DNA from: Streptomyces sp. SID13726
GTDB lineage: Bacteria > Actinomycetota > Actinomycetes > Streptomycetales > Streptomycetaceae
Assembly (NCBI RefSeq): GCF_010548375.1
Contig: NZ_JAAGLY010000025.1
Coordinates: 1 to 64,000, forward strand
Length of the DNA: 64,000 bases
Reading direction: 5' to 3'
In this document: positions 32,451 to 41,220 of the stretch, one piece after another
Layout of the letters: every line of letters begins with the position of its first letter
Position numbering within the stretch: the stretch's first letter is position 1
The notes under the pieces: generated by a model
The model's input: the letters and a program-made list of their open reading frames with translations, nothing else
Told to the model about the DNA's origin: nothing
Database searches by the model: none
Program-made: the position numbers and the translations under genes

Positions 32451-32832
32451 GATCCACCCGCACGGTCAACTGCCCTGCCCCTATGGCCCGCACGGCCGCG
32501 CTGTTCATCACGGGCAGCGAGCGCAGGCGTACGGCGGTGTCGTCGTCCGGCAGCAGATGCGCCGTCCCCGGGTGCCACCGCCCGCGGATCCGCACCCGCA
32601 CCCGCGGGTCGGCCTTGATGTTGCGGACGTACTGCGACCGTTCCCCGAACTCGGAGACCAGCCAGAAGGAGTCCCCGACTCGCTTGCCGCCCACGGGAGT
32701 TCGGCGGGGCAGGCCCGAGGTGCGGCCGGTGGTCTCCAGGACGGTCTGGAGCGGCAGGCGGCGCATGATCGGGTTGAGGCGGCGCTGGAAGGCCGTGGCG
32801 GCGCGGTACTTGCGCTCGGCGTTGGGGGACAT
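32440..32832 (-). CDS. Deazaflavin (F420)-dependent nitroreductase family protein
   Basis: 130 aa from ATG 32832. Ddn-type split-barrel: LETTGRTSGLPRRTPVGGKRVGD (F420 phosphate contacts), FWLVSEFGERSQYVRNIKADPRVRV, then GRWHPGTAHLLPDDD. These are the standard blocks of the family, which reduces quinones, nitroaromatics or other lipophilic substrates with F420H2. Divergent from the nuclease-fold gene. Adds to the F420 enzymes around fbiC. Confidence 0.88.
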   Translation of the reverse strand: MSPNAERKYRAATAFQRRLNPIMRRLPLQTVLETTGRTSGLPRRTPVGGKRVGDSFWLVSEFGERSQYVRNIKADPRVRVRIRGRWHPGTAHLLPDDDTAVRLRSLPVMNSAAVRAIGAGQLTVRVDLSG

Positions 32833-32925
32833 GGTCTCGGGGCTCCCGTCGCTCGTCTTCCGTATTCTGACCGGCGGCCTCGATGATCTCAGGGTGGCCG
32901 CCGGGCGGACGAAGGGGTGTCGGCG

Positions 32926-33744
32926 ATGCGCGTGGTGACCTGGAACCTGTGGTGGCGCTTCGGCCCGTGGGCGGAACGCCAGAAGGCGATCCTGGCGGTG
33001 CTGCGGGAGCTGCGGCCGGACGTCGTCGGCCTCCAGGAGGTGTGGTCGGCGGGCACGGAGAACCTCGCGCGGTGGCTGGCGTCCGAACTCGGCCTGCACT
33101 GGGCGTGGGCGCCCTCACCGGCCTCCGAGCGCTGGCAGCGGCGGATCGGCGACCCCGGGGTGGAGGTCGGCAACGCGGTGCTCAGCCGCTGGCCGGTCAT
33201 CGAGGAGGCCGTCCTGCGACTGCCCGCCCCCGAGGACCTGGACGACGGCCGCCTCGCCTTCCACACCCGGCTCGCGGGACCGTCGTACGACATCCCCTTC
33301 TTCACCACCCACCTCACCTCGGCCCCGGACGCGTCGGCGCTCCGCTGCCAACAGGTCACCGCACTCGCGGAGTTCGTCGCCGCCCACCGCGGCACCGGCG
33401 CCTTCCCGCCCGTCGTCACCGGCGACTTCAACGCCTGGCCCGACTCCGACGAGATCCGCCTCTTCGGCGGCTACAAAACGGCCCCGGCCGCCCCCGGCCA
33501 ACTCTTCCTCGACGCCTGGGAGTACGCGCCCCCGACAGCCCCCTCCGCGACCTGGGACCCGGCGAACCCGTACGTCCACCACTCCCCACCGGCCCGCATC
33601 GACTACATCCACGTGGGCCTGCCGGGGGCGGGAGGCCTGGGCCACGTCCGCGGCGTCCGGCGCGCGGGGGACGGGCCGGTGGAGGGGGTGTGGCCGTCGG
33701 ATCATGCGGCGGTGGTGGCGGAGTTGGCGGACGGGGCAGTGTGA
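32926..33744 (+). CDS. Endonuclease/exonuclease/phosphatase family protein
   Basis: 272 aa from ATG 32926 (GAAGGGG upstream). DNase-I-like fold: metal ligands in VVTWNLWWRFG and GLQEVW, GDFNAWPDSDE with the catalytic Asp/Asn, and the terminal SDHAAV. No signal peptide, so cytoplasmic. Could act on nucleic acid or on a phosphoester such as inositol phosphate or sphingomyelin; the sequence does not decide. Ends near a perfect terminator hairpin. Confidence 0.87.
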   Translation: MRVVTWNLWWRFGPWAERQKAILAVLRELRPDVVGLQEVWSAGTENLARWLASELGLHWAWAPSPASERWQRRIGDPGVEVGNAVLSRWPVIEEAVLRLPAPEDLDDGRLAFHTRLAGPSYDIPFFTTHLTSAPDASALRCQQVTALAEFVAAHRGTGAFPPVVTGDFNAWPDSDEIRLFGGYKTAPAAPGQLFLDAWEYAPPTAPSATWDPANPYVHHSPPARIDYIHVGLPGAGGLGHVRGVRRAGDGPVEGVWPSDHAAVVAELADGAV

Positions 33745-33764
33745 CTTCAGGTGGTCGAGCAGGG

Positions 33765-33801
33765 CGAAACGGCCCGCCGGTCGGAATGGCGGGCCGTTTC
33801 G
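33765..33801. terminator. Perfect 14-bp hairpin terminator
   Basis: CGAAACGGCCCGCC, nine-base loop, GGCGGGCCGTTTCG, between two convergent genes (stops at 33744 and 33847). Confidence 0.8.
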
Positions 33802-33846
33802 AATTCCGGGTGAAGCGTTCCGTGATTGTCAGCGGCTAATGCCTTC

Positions 33847-34185
33847 TCAGCATCCTTCGGTGATGCTGGTCACCCCGGCGTCGAAGACCGAACTGCCCTT
33901 TCCTGCGGGGGTGAGCCAGCACTGGCTTCCCGCGGCGACGTGCACTCTGACGTATATCCCGCTGGAACAGTGGTTGTTGTAGTAGATCGTGGTGGACGTG
34001 ATTCCGTCGCTGAACGAGTAATTGGCGTAGTTACCCTGCGGCAGCGTGCATGCGAAGCTGTAGCTGGCCCTGGGGCTCACGACGTCCGGGTGGGTGGCGT
34101 CGGTCTGCGTCGCCGCCGAGCTGACACCGGTTCCGAGCGCGATCAGGAACCCCGTCGCCGCGACTGTCGCCACTGTTCGGCGCAT
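33847..34185 (-). CDS. Small secreted protein of unknown function
   Basis: 112 aa from ATG 34185 (AGAGGAAAACG before it). Signal peptide MRRTVATVAATGFLIALGTG, cut near SSAATQ. The mature 85 residues hold four Cys-bearing or aromatic positions (FACTLPQGNYANYSFSDG, YYNNHCSSGIYVRVH, SQCW and terminal EGC), so two disulfides are likely. Reminiscent of small exported Streptomyces proteins of spores or aerial hyphae, but I do not recognise it. Confidence 0.65.
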   Translation of the reverse strand: MRRTVATVAATGFLIALGTGVSSAATQTDATHPDVVSPRASYSFACTLPQGNYANYSFSDGITSTTIYYNNHCSSGIYVRVHVAAGSQCWLTPAGKGSSVFDAGVTSITEGC

Positions 34186-34453
34186 TCGTTTTCCTCTCGT
34201 GAAGAGACAGTTCGCTGTGCCTGATTTCACGTGCGGTCGCCAACTATCCATGAGGTATCTCGCAGTTGCCAGGGATCGTTTTCGGTCGACGTGGACAGGG
34301 AATGGCGAGAACTGATCCTTCCAGCCCCTCAATTCGCCCGAATTTATCGCGCTTTGAGCTGCCGTCGACGATGAAAGGTAAGTCCGCTGCCGGGCAGAGT
34401 AAGAATTCGGCTCGCATTGGCATTCGCCCACGTCGGGCCTGTAGCTTGGGCGC

Positions 34454-36151
34454 GTGGCCGCCCGCGACTTCGATACGCTCCAGTTCCGCCGAGTTCCCGT
34501 TTCCGCCCCGGTCAATGAGTCCTCCGGTCTCATGAAGTCCAGCGCTCTCATGGCGGCCGGCACTCTGGTCTCACGTCTGACCGGATTTCTGCGCACCCTG
34601 GTCATGGGAGCCGCGCTGGGGGTGGGAACACTCAACGACACCTATCAGGTGGCCAATACGCTCCCCACCATGATCTACGTCCTGGTCGGCGGAGGTGCCC
34701 TCAACGCGGTCTTCATTCCGCAGTTGGTCCGGTCGATGAAAGAGGACTCCGACGGGGGCGCCGCGTACGCCAACCGTCTCATGACCCTGGTCGTCACATT
34801 CCTCGGATCGACCACCCTGATATGTGTCGTCGCGGCACCGGAGTTCATCCGGGTCATGGCGCCCTCGATGGCCGACCGTCCCGACCAGATGAGCGTCGCG
34901 GTCACCTTCGCCCGTTACTGCCTGCCCACCATGTTCTTCATGGGGATTCACGTGGTGATGGGGCAGATCCTCAATGCGCGCGGGCGGTTCGGCGCCATGA
35001 TGTGGACGCCGGTTCTCAACAACATCCTGATCATCGTCGCTTTCGGATCGTTCGTCTGGGTCTTCGGCACGGCCGCGCATTCGGGAATGTCGGCGGCGTC
35101 GATCACACCGCAGGGAGTGCGCCTGCTCGGGGTCGGCACCCTGCTGGGGCTGACGGTCCAGGCGCTGGCGATGATCCCCTACCTGCGCGACTCGGGATTC
35201 CGGATCCGCCTTCGCTTCGACTGGCGAGGCCACGGCCTCGGGAAGGCTCTCGGCCTCGCCAAGTGGACCTTCCTGTTCGTGCTCGTCAACCAGGCCGGCA
35301 TGGTCGTGGTGACGCGTCTCGCCACCGCCGCCGGCGCCGCCGCGGAGACGGCCGGACACCCCGGCACCGGCATCACCGCCTACAACTACGCGCTCCTGCT
35401 GTGGCAGATGCCGCAGGCCATCGTCACCGTCTCCGTGATGACGGCCGTCCTTCCCCGCATCGCCCGCGCGGCCGCCGACGGCGATCACCGAGCGGTACGG
35501 GACGACATCTCACAGGGGCTGCGCACGTCGGCGGTCGCCATCGTCCCCTGCGCCTTCGCGTTCCTCGCCCTCGGCGTCCCGCTGATCCAGCTGCTCTACG
35601 CCGGAGCCGGCGAGCAGGGCGCCCGCAACATCGGCTTCGTCCTGATGGCCTTCGCCCTGGGACTGATCCCTTACTCGGTGCAGTACGTGGTGCTGCGCGG
35701 CTTCTACGCGTACGAGGACACCCGGACCCCCTTCTTCAACACCCTCATCGTCGCGCTGGTGAACGCGGTCGGCTCCTTCGCCGCCTATCTCCTGCTCCCC
35801 GCGCAGTGGGCCGTGACCGGCATGGCCTTCGCGTACGGCCTGGCCTACGTCATCGGTGTCGGCGTCGCCTGGAGACGGCTCCGCGGCCGGCTCGGCGGCG
35901 ACCTCGACGGCCGCAGGGTCGCCCGCACCTACCTGCGCCTGATCGGGGCGAGCCTCCCCGCGGCCCTGGCGGCCGGATCGACCGCCGCCTGGCTGATGAC
36001 GGCGATCCACCCTCCCGTCGTCGCCGCGCTCACCGCGCTCGCGGCCGGGGCGACGGTGCTGATCGCCCTGTTCCTCCCCCTCGCACGCGTGATGCGCGTC
36101 AGCGAGGTCGACGCCATGGTGGGCATGGTCCGCACCCGCCTCGGCCGCTGA
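34454..36151 (+). CDS. MurJ-family lipid II flippase, second copy type
   Basis: 565 aa, 14 hydrophobic segments, MVF/MurJ fold: LMAAGTLVSRLTGFLRTLVMG at TM1, QVANTLPTMIYVLVGGGALNA at TM2, then the usual repeat halves. It lacks the long cytoplasmic tails of the core Streptomyces MurJ, which I recall near the chromosome origin, so this is probably an accessory paralogue that flips a lipid-linked precursor. GTG start at 34454 is followed by a 20-residue soluble lead. It stands alone between a secreted protein and a monooxygenase. Essential role unlikely. Confidence 0.85.
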   Translation: MAARDFDTLQFRRVPVSAPVNESSGLMKSSALMAAGTLVSRLTGFLRTLVMGAALGVGTLNDTYQVANTLPTMIYVLVGGGALNAVFIPQLVRSMKEDSDGGAAYANRLMTLVVTFLGSTTLICVVAAPEFIRVMAPSMADRPDQMSVAVTFARYCLPTMFFMGIHVVMGQILNARGRFGAMMWTPVLNNILIIVAFGSFVWVFGTAAHSGMSAASITPQGVRLLGVGTLLGLTVQALAMIPYLRDSGFRIRLRFDWRGHGLGKALGLAKWTFLFVLVNQAGMVVVTRLATAAGAAAETAGHPGTGITAYNYALLLWQMPQAIVTVSVMTAVLPRIARAAADGDHRAVRDDISQGLRTSAVAIVPCAFAFLALGVPLIQLLYAGAGEQGARNIGFVLMAFALGLIPYSVQYVVLRGFYAYEDTRTPFFNTLIVALVNAVGSFAAYLLLPAQWAVTGMAFAYGLAYVIGVGVAWRRLRGRLGGDLDGRRVARTYLRLIGASLPAALAAGSTAAWLMTAIHPPVVAALTALAAGATVLIALFLPLARVMRVSEVDAMVGMVRTRLGR

Positions 36152-36161
36152 CGGAACGCGA

Positions 36162-36188
36162 CGGCCCGCCCGCCGACCGGCCGGGCCG
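36162..36188. terminator. Hairpin between convergent genes
   Basis: CGGCCCG and CGGGCCG around a 13-base GC-rich loop, between the murJ-type stop and the monooxygenase stop. Confidence 0.5.
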
Positions 36189-36189
36189 C

Positions 36190-37323
36190 TCAGGCGTCCT
36201 GCCCCGCCCCGGTGAACATCTCGATCAGGCCGTGGGGTGTGTCGTCGCCGAACATCAGCCCGTACAGGTCGGTGCCCTCCGTGGCGGATTCGGTGCTGCG
36301 TGGGAACATGGCCCGCTCGTGCGCGGTGAGCGCCGTCTCGATGTCGTCGGGGTGGGCCGCGAGGAACTGGGCGAGTTCGGCGCCGTCCAGCATGGCGAGG
36401 TTGGCGCCCTCGCCGTTGGGGGCCGCGACATGGGCGGCGTCGCCGATCAGGGTCACTCCGGGGACCCGGGCCCAACTGTGGCCGACCGGGAGGGCGTTGA
36501 AGGGGCGCAGGACCGGGGCGGAGTCGCCGTCGGTGATCAGGGCGGTGAGTTCGGGCGCCCAGCCCTCGAACTCCGCCGCGATCCGTGCCCTGGCCGCCGC
36601 CGGGTCCGTGAAGTCGACGTCCTCGAACCAGTCCGTCGGCCGGGCGAGCATCACGTACGTGTGCAGGGTGCCGCCCTTCTCCCGGTGGACCACGAACCCC
36701 TTGCCCGGCGCCAGCACGAACAGCGCCCCGTCGCCCACCGCCTTCGCCGCGGCCGGGTGCCGGGTGTCGGCGTCGTAGAGGTAGGTCTCGACCGACGACA
36801 TGCCCGTGTACTCGGGTGTCACGCCGGTCAGCAGCGGCCGTACCCGCGACCACGCGCCGTCCGCGCCGACCAGCAGGTCCGTCGTGACCGTCGTACCGTC
36901 GGCGAACGTCACCTCGTGGCGGCCCCCGCCGAGGGACCGGGTGCCGCTGACCTTGTGGCCCCAGCGGACCGTGCCCGGCGGCAGCGAGTCGAGCAGCAGC
37001 TGCCGCAACTCGCCGCGCTGCACCTCCGGGCGCTCGCCGGTGCCGTCGTCGGCCTTGTCGAACAACAGCGTGCCGTCCCGGTCGAGCAGACGGGTGGCCT
37101 CCCGGCCCTCCAGGACCAGACCGCGGAACTCCTCCGTCAGACCGGCCGCTTCGAGGGCGAGCCGGCCGTTGTAGTCGTGGATGTCGAGCATCCCGTCCTG
37201 CGAGCGGGACGTCGGCGACGGCTCCGCCTCGTAGACGGTGGACGTCATGCCGTGGACGTGCAGGACACGGGCGAGGGTGAGGCCGCCGAGTCCGGCGCCG
37301 ATGATGGTTGCGTGGGTGGTCAT
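36190..37323 (-). CDS. FAD-dependent monooxygenase, TetX/PHBH-like
   Basis: 377 aa group A flavoprotein monooxygenase. GAGLGGLTLA Rossmann motif at residues 9-18, DG motif in LLVGADGAWSRVRP, and GDAAHVAAPNGEGAN for FAD ribityl binding. The run QRGELRQLLLDSLP and the overall length match the TetX-like branch, which hydroxylates aromatic and polyketide compounds, including tetracycline inactivation in some members. AGGAG six bases before ATG. It diverges from an F420-type gene across a 234-bp region with an ordered CCGACA array. Substrate not deducible. Confidence 0.87.
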   Translation of the reverse strand: MTTHATIIGAGLGGLTLARVLHVHGMTSTVYEAEPSPTSRSQDGMLDIHDYNGRLALEAAGLTEEFRGLVLEGREATRLLDRDGTLLFDKADDGTGERPEVQRGELRQLLLDSLPPGTVRWGHKVSGTRSLGGGRHEVTFADGTTVTTDLLVGADGAWSRVRPLLTGVTPEYTGMSSVETYLYDADTRHPAAAKAVGDGALFVLAPGKGFVVHREKGGTLHTYVMLARPTDWFEDVDFTDPAAARARIAAEFEGWAPELTALITDGDSAPVLRPFNALPVGHSWARVPGVTLIGDAAHVAAPNGEGANLAMLDGAELAQFLAAHPDDIETALTAHERAMFPRSTESATEGTDLYGLMFGDDTPHGLIEMFTGAGQDA

Positions 37324-37424
37324 GGTGGCTCCTGATGTGTTGGGAGGGGGCCGGGTGCTGGTGCCGGCGGGGCCCTGGTGACCTCGCGGCCCCGGGATCT
37401 ACGGCTAGCCTCCGCGCCCCCGTC

Positions 37425-37519
37425 GACAGGCCGCCGACATCGCACCGACAGCCCCGACATACGGCCGACAGACGCCCGACAGTCCCGCATCCCCCCTCGC
37501 ACAGATGCCGACCAGTCGG
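37425..37519. promoter_or_regulatory. Phased CCGACA repeat array and palindrome in divergent promoter
   Basis: GACA occurs at 37425, 37436, 37447, 37456, 37467 and 37478, that is spacings of 11, 11, 9, 11 and 11 bases, five copies preceded by CC. A palindrome CCGAC-CA-GTCGG follows at 37508-37519. The helical-turn spacing suggests several protein subunits on one face of the DNA. It lies between the divergent monooxygenase and LLM genes. Confidence 0.6.
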
Positions 37520-37557
37520 TATGGACATGTGCCGCCAGGACCGGTAGAGATGCACCC

Positions 37558-38379
37558 ATGCGTATCTCCGTGACGATCTTCCTCACCGACGAGACCATCA
37601 CCCCGACCCGGCTCGCCCGTGAGCTGGAGGCGCGCGGGTTCGCCGGGCTGTATCTCCCCGAGCACACCCACATCCCCGTCGAGCGGGCGACCCCGTACCC
37701 GGCCGGTGGCGAGCTGCCGCGCGAGTACGGCCGTACCCTCGACCCCTTCGTCGCGCTCGGCCAGGCCGCCGCCGTCACCGAGCGCCTCGGGCTCGGCACC
37801 GGCATCACGCTCGTCGCCCAGCACGACCCGATCGACCTGGCCAAGCAGATCGCGACCCTGGACCACCTCAGCGGCGGCCGGTTCACGCTCGGGCTCGGGT
37901 TCGGGTGGAACGTGGAGGAGGCCGCCGACCACGGTGTCGAGTGGCGTACCCGGCGGGAGCTGGCGCGGGACCGGATGCGGCTCATGCAGGCGCTGTGGGC
38001 GGACGAACCGACCGCCTACGAAGGGGAGTTCGGGAGTGTCCGGGCCAGCCACGCCCACCCCAAGCCCATCCAGAGGCGGACCCTGGTGGGCGGTGCCGCC
38101 GGGCCCAAGCTGTTCTCCCACATCTGCGACTACGCCGACGGCTGGCTCCCCATCGGCGGACGCGGTCTCACCGAGTCCGTCCCGGTCCTCCGCGCCGCCT
38201 GGACCGACGCGGGCCGCGACCCGGCCGCCCTCCAGGTCGTCCCGTACGCCGTCCTGCCCACCCCCGGCAAGCTCGCCCACTACGCCGAACTCGGCATCGA
38301 GGAGGTCGTGCTCCAGCTGCCGCCGGCGGGGGAGGGGGAGGTGCTGAAGGTGCTCGACGAGTACGCCGCGTACTTGTAA
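37558..38379 (+). CDS. LLM-class F420-dependent oxidoreductase
   Basis: 273 aa. TIGR-type F420 LLM protein: LARELEARGFAGLYLPEHTH, GTGITLVAQHDPIDLAKQI, TLDHLSGGRFTLGLGFGWN and a C-terminal barrel end GIEEVVLQLPPAGE. ATG start with weak ribosome site. Divergent from the FAD monooxygenase, sharing the CCGACA array, so the two oxidoreductases are probably co-regulated, and upstream of fbiC on the same strand. Confidence 0.88.
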   Translation: MRISVTIFLTDETITPTRLARELEARGFAGLYLPEHTHIPVERATPYPAGGELPREYGRTLDPFVALGQAAAVTERLGLGTGITLVAQHDPIDLAKQIATLDHLSGGRFTLGLGFGWNVEEAADHGVEWRTRRELARDRMRLMQALWADEPTAYEGEFGSVRASHAHPKPIQRRTLVGGAAGPKLFSHICDYADGWLPIGGRGLTESVPVLRAAWTDAGRDPAALQVVPYAVLPTPGKLAHYAELGIEEVVLQLPPAGEGEVLKVLDEYAAYL

Positions 38380-38400
38380 CCCAGGGCCAGGCGGCCAACC

Positions 38401-38428
38401 AGGGGCGCGGGGAACTGCGCGACCAGCC
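38401..38428 (-). repeat. Streptomyces interspersed GC-rich element, copy 2
   Basis: AGGGGCGCGGGGAACTGCGC continuing into GACCAGCC, the reverse complement of the copies at 27617 and 57930. It fills most of the gap between the LLM gene and fbiC. Confidence 0.75.
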
Positions 38429-38518
38429 ACGACGAGCCCGCACCCGGCATCACACCGCGTCCCCCACCACCACCCCCGTCCCCGCTGAACCGGCGGAGCC
38501 CCTCCGTATGCTCGAAGG

Positions 38519-41131
38519 ATGACGACTTCCGCGACCTCCGGAACCGGCCCCACCGACCGCCCCGGCGGTACCGGCCCCACCGAGAACTCCATGCGTCGCG
38601 CCCTGAAACGCGCCCGGGACGGCGTCGCCCTGGACGTGGCGGAAGCGGCGGTGCTGCTGCAGGCGCGCGGTGAGGCGCTCGTCGATCTCACCGCGTCCGC
38701 CGCCCGGATCAGGGACGCGGGTCTGGCGCAGGCGGGCCGCCCCGGCGTCATCACGTACTCGAAGAGCGTCTTCGTCCCGCTGACCCGGCTGTGCCGGGAC
38801 AAGTGCCACTACTGCACCTTCGTGACCGTGCCCGGCAAGCTCCGCCGGGCCGGGCACGGCATGTTCATGTCCCCCGACGAAGTCCTCGACGTGGCCCGCA
38901 AGGGCGCCGCGCTCGGCTGCAAGGAAGCCCTGATCACGCTCGGCGACAAGCCCGAGGACCGCTGGCCGGAGGCCAGGGAGTGGCTGGACGCGCACGGCTA
39001 CGACGACACCATCGCCTACGTCCGCGCGATCTCCGTCCGCATCCTGGAGGAGACCGGACTGCTGCCCCACCTCAACCCCGGCGTGCTCTCCTGGACCGAC
39101 TTCCAGCGGCTCAAGCCCGTCGCCCCGAGCATGGGCATGATGCTGGAGACGACGGCCACGAGGCTCTGGTCCGAGCCCGGCGGCCCCCACCACGGCTCCC
39201 CGGACAAGGAACCCGCCGTACGCCTGCGGGTCCTGGAGGACGCCGGCCGTTCCTCCGTGCCCTTCACCTCCGGCATCCTCATCGGGATCGGGGAGACGTA
39301 CGAGGAGCGCGCCGAGTCCCTGTTCGCGCTGAGGCGCACGGCACGGGCGTACCACAGCGTCCAGGAGCTGATCATCCAGAACTTCCGCGCCAAGCCGGAC
39401 ACCGCGATGCGCGGCATGCCGGACGCGGAGCTGGACGAACTCGTCGCCGCGGTGGCCGTCGCCCGCCTGATCATGGGCCCGGCCGCCAACATCCAGGCCC
39501 CGCCGAACCTCGTCGACAGCGAGTACGAGCGGCTGATCGGCGCGGGCATCGACGACTGGGGCGGGGTCAGCCCGCTGACCATCGACCACGTCAACCCCGA
39601 GCGCCCCTGGCCGCAGATCGAGGAGCTGACCGAGCGCTCCCGCGCCGCCGGTTTCGAGCTGCGGGAACGGCTGTGCGTGTACCCCGAGTTCGTGCGGCGC
39701 GGCGAGCCCTGGCTGGACCCGCGGCTACGGCCGCACGTGGCGGCCCTCGCCGACCCGGAGACCGGCCTCGCGCGCCCCGACGCCCTTCCGCGGGGGCTGC
39801 CGTGGCAGGAGCCGGAGGAGGTCTTCGTCCCCTCCGGCCGCACCGATCTGCACGCCACGATCGACACCGAGGGCCGTACGTCCGACCGTCGCGACGACTT
39901 CGACGAGGTCTACGGCGACTGGGGCGCCCTGCGCGAGGCGGCCGCCCCCGGCATGGTGCCGGAGCGCATCGACACGGACGTACGGCAGGCCCTGCGCACG
40001 GCCGCCGACGACCCGACCAGGCTGACCGACGACGAAGCCCTCGCGCTGCTGCACGCGGACGGCCCCGCCCTCGACGCGCTGACCCGGATCGCCGACGACG
40101 TGCGCCGATCGGCGGTCGGCGACGACGTCACGTACATCGTCACGCGGAACATCAACTTCACCAACGTCTGCTACACGGGCTGCCGTTTCTGCGCCTTCGC
40201 CCAGCGGCGCACCGACGCCGACGCCTACACGCTCTCCCTCGACCAGGTCGCCGACCGCGCCCAACAGGCCTGGGAGGTCGGCGCGGTGGAGGTCTGCATG
40301 CAGGGCGGCATCCATCCGGACCTGCCCGGGACGGCGTACTTCGACATCGCGCGCGCGGTGAAGGAGCGCGTGCCCGGCATGCACGTGCACGCCTTCTCGC
40401 CGATGGAGGTCGTCAACGGCGCGACCCGCACCGGGATGTCGATCCGCGAGTGGCTGACCGCCGCCAAGGAGGCCGGCCTCGACTCCATACCCGGCACCGC
40501 CGCCGAGATCCTCGACGACGAGGTCCGCTGGGTCCTCACCAAGGGCAAGCTGCCGACGGCCACCTGGATCGAGGTGATCGAGACCGCCCACGAGGTCGGC
40601 CTCAGGTCCTCCTCGACGATGATGTACGGCCATGTCGACCAGCCCCGCCACTGGCTGGGCCACCTGCGCACCCTGGCCGGCATCCAGCAACGCACCGGCG
40701 GCTTCACGGAGTTCGTGACGCTCCCCTTCATCCACACCAACGCCCCGGTCTACCTGGCCGGCATCGCGCGCCCCGGCCCCACCATGCGGGACAACCGGGC
40801 GGTCACCGCGATGGCCCGCCTGCTGCTGCACCCCTGGGTGCCGAACATCCAGACCAGCTGGGTCAAGCTCGGCACCGAGGGCGCGGCCGAGATGCTGCGC
40901 TCCGGCGCGAACGACGTCGGCGGCACCCTGATGGAGGAGACGATCTCGCGGATGGCGGGTTCGTCGTACGGCTCCTACAAGTCGGTGAAGGACCTGGTCG
41001 CCGTGGCCGAGGCGGCGGGCCGTCCGGCGCGTCCGCGCACCACGCTCTACGGCGAGGTGACGCGGGAGCGGCAGAACGCGGCGGCCGTGTCGGACGGGCA
41101 CCTTCCGCGGTTGTTGCCGGTGCTGGACTGA
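38519..41131 (+). CDS. fbiC: 7,8-didemethyl-8-hydroxy-5-deazariboflavin (FO) synthase
   Basis: 870 aa two-domain radical-SAM enzyme, CofG and CofH fused as in actinobacteria. Iron-sulfur motifs CRDKCHYC (residues 92-99) and CYTGCRFC (about residue 550) both fit CxxxCxxC. It condenses 5-amino-6-ribitylaminouracil with tyrosine to make FO, the chromophore of F420. ATG start with a GAAGG. It sits among three LLM-class genes and a Ddn-like gene, the enzymes expected to use F420. In S. coelicolor the single fbiC is, from memory, SCO4429, three genes from afsR, which supports the synteny. Confidence 0.95.
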   Translation: MTTSATSGTGPTDRPGGTGPTENSMRRALKRARDGVALDVAEAAVLLQARGEALVDLTASAARIRDAGLAQAGRPGVITYSKSVFVPLTRLCRDKCHYCTFVTVPGKLRRAGHGMFMSPDEVLDVARKGAALGCKEALITLGDKPEDRWPEAREWLDAHGYDDTIAYVRAISVRILEETGLLPHLNPGVLSWTDFQRLKPVAPSMGMMLETTATRLWSEPGGPHHGSPDKEPAVRLRVLEDAGRSSVPFTSGILIGIGETYEERAESLFALRRTARAYHSVQELIIQNFRAKPDTAMRGMPDAELDELVAAVAVARLIMGPAANIQAPPNLVDSEYERLIGAGIDDWGGVSPLTIDHVNPERPWPQIEELTERSRAAGFELRERLCVYPEFVRRGEPWLDPRLRPHVAALADPETGLARPDALPRGLPWQEPEEVFVPSGRTDLHATIDTEGRTSDRRDDFDEVYGDWGALREAAAPGMVPERIDTDVRQALRTAADDPTRLTDDEALALLHADGPALDALTRIADDVRRSAVGDDVTYIVTRNINFTNVCYTGCRFCAFAQRRTDADAYTLSLDQVADRAQQAWEVGAVEVCMQGGIHPDLPGTAYFDIARAVKERVPGMHVHAFSPMEVVNGATRTGMSIREWLTAAKEAGLDSIPGTAAEILDDEVRWVLTKGKLPTATWIEVIETAHEVGLRSSSTMMYGHVDQPRHWLGHLRTLAGIQQRTGGFTEFVTLPFIHTNAPVYLAGIARPGPTMRDNRAVTAMARLLLHPWVPNIQTSWVKLGTEGAAEMLRSGANDVGGTLMEETISRMAGSSYGSYKSVKDLVAVAEAAGRPARPRTTLYGEVTRERQNAAAVSDGHLPRLLPVLD

Positions 41132-41220
41132 GCGTCGGCCGGGACGGGTGTCGAGGCGGAGGCCGGTACGATGATCCGACCCCCGTTCGACGGGGATCCT
41201 TAGCCGAGGAGATGCGTGCC

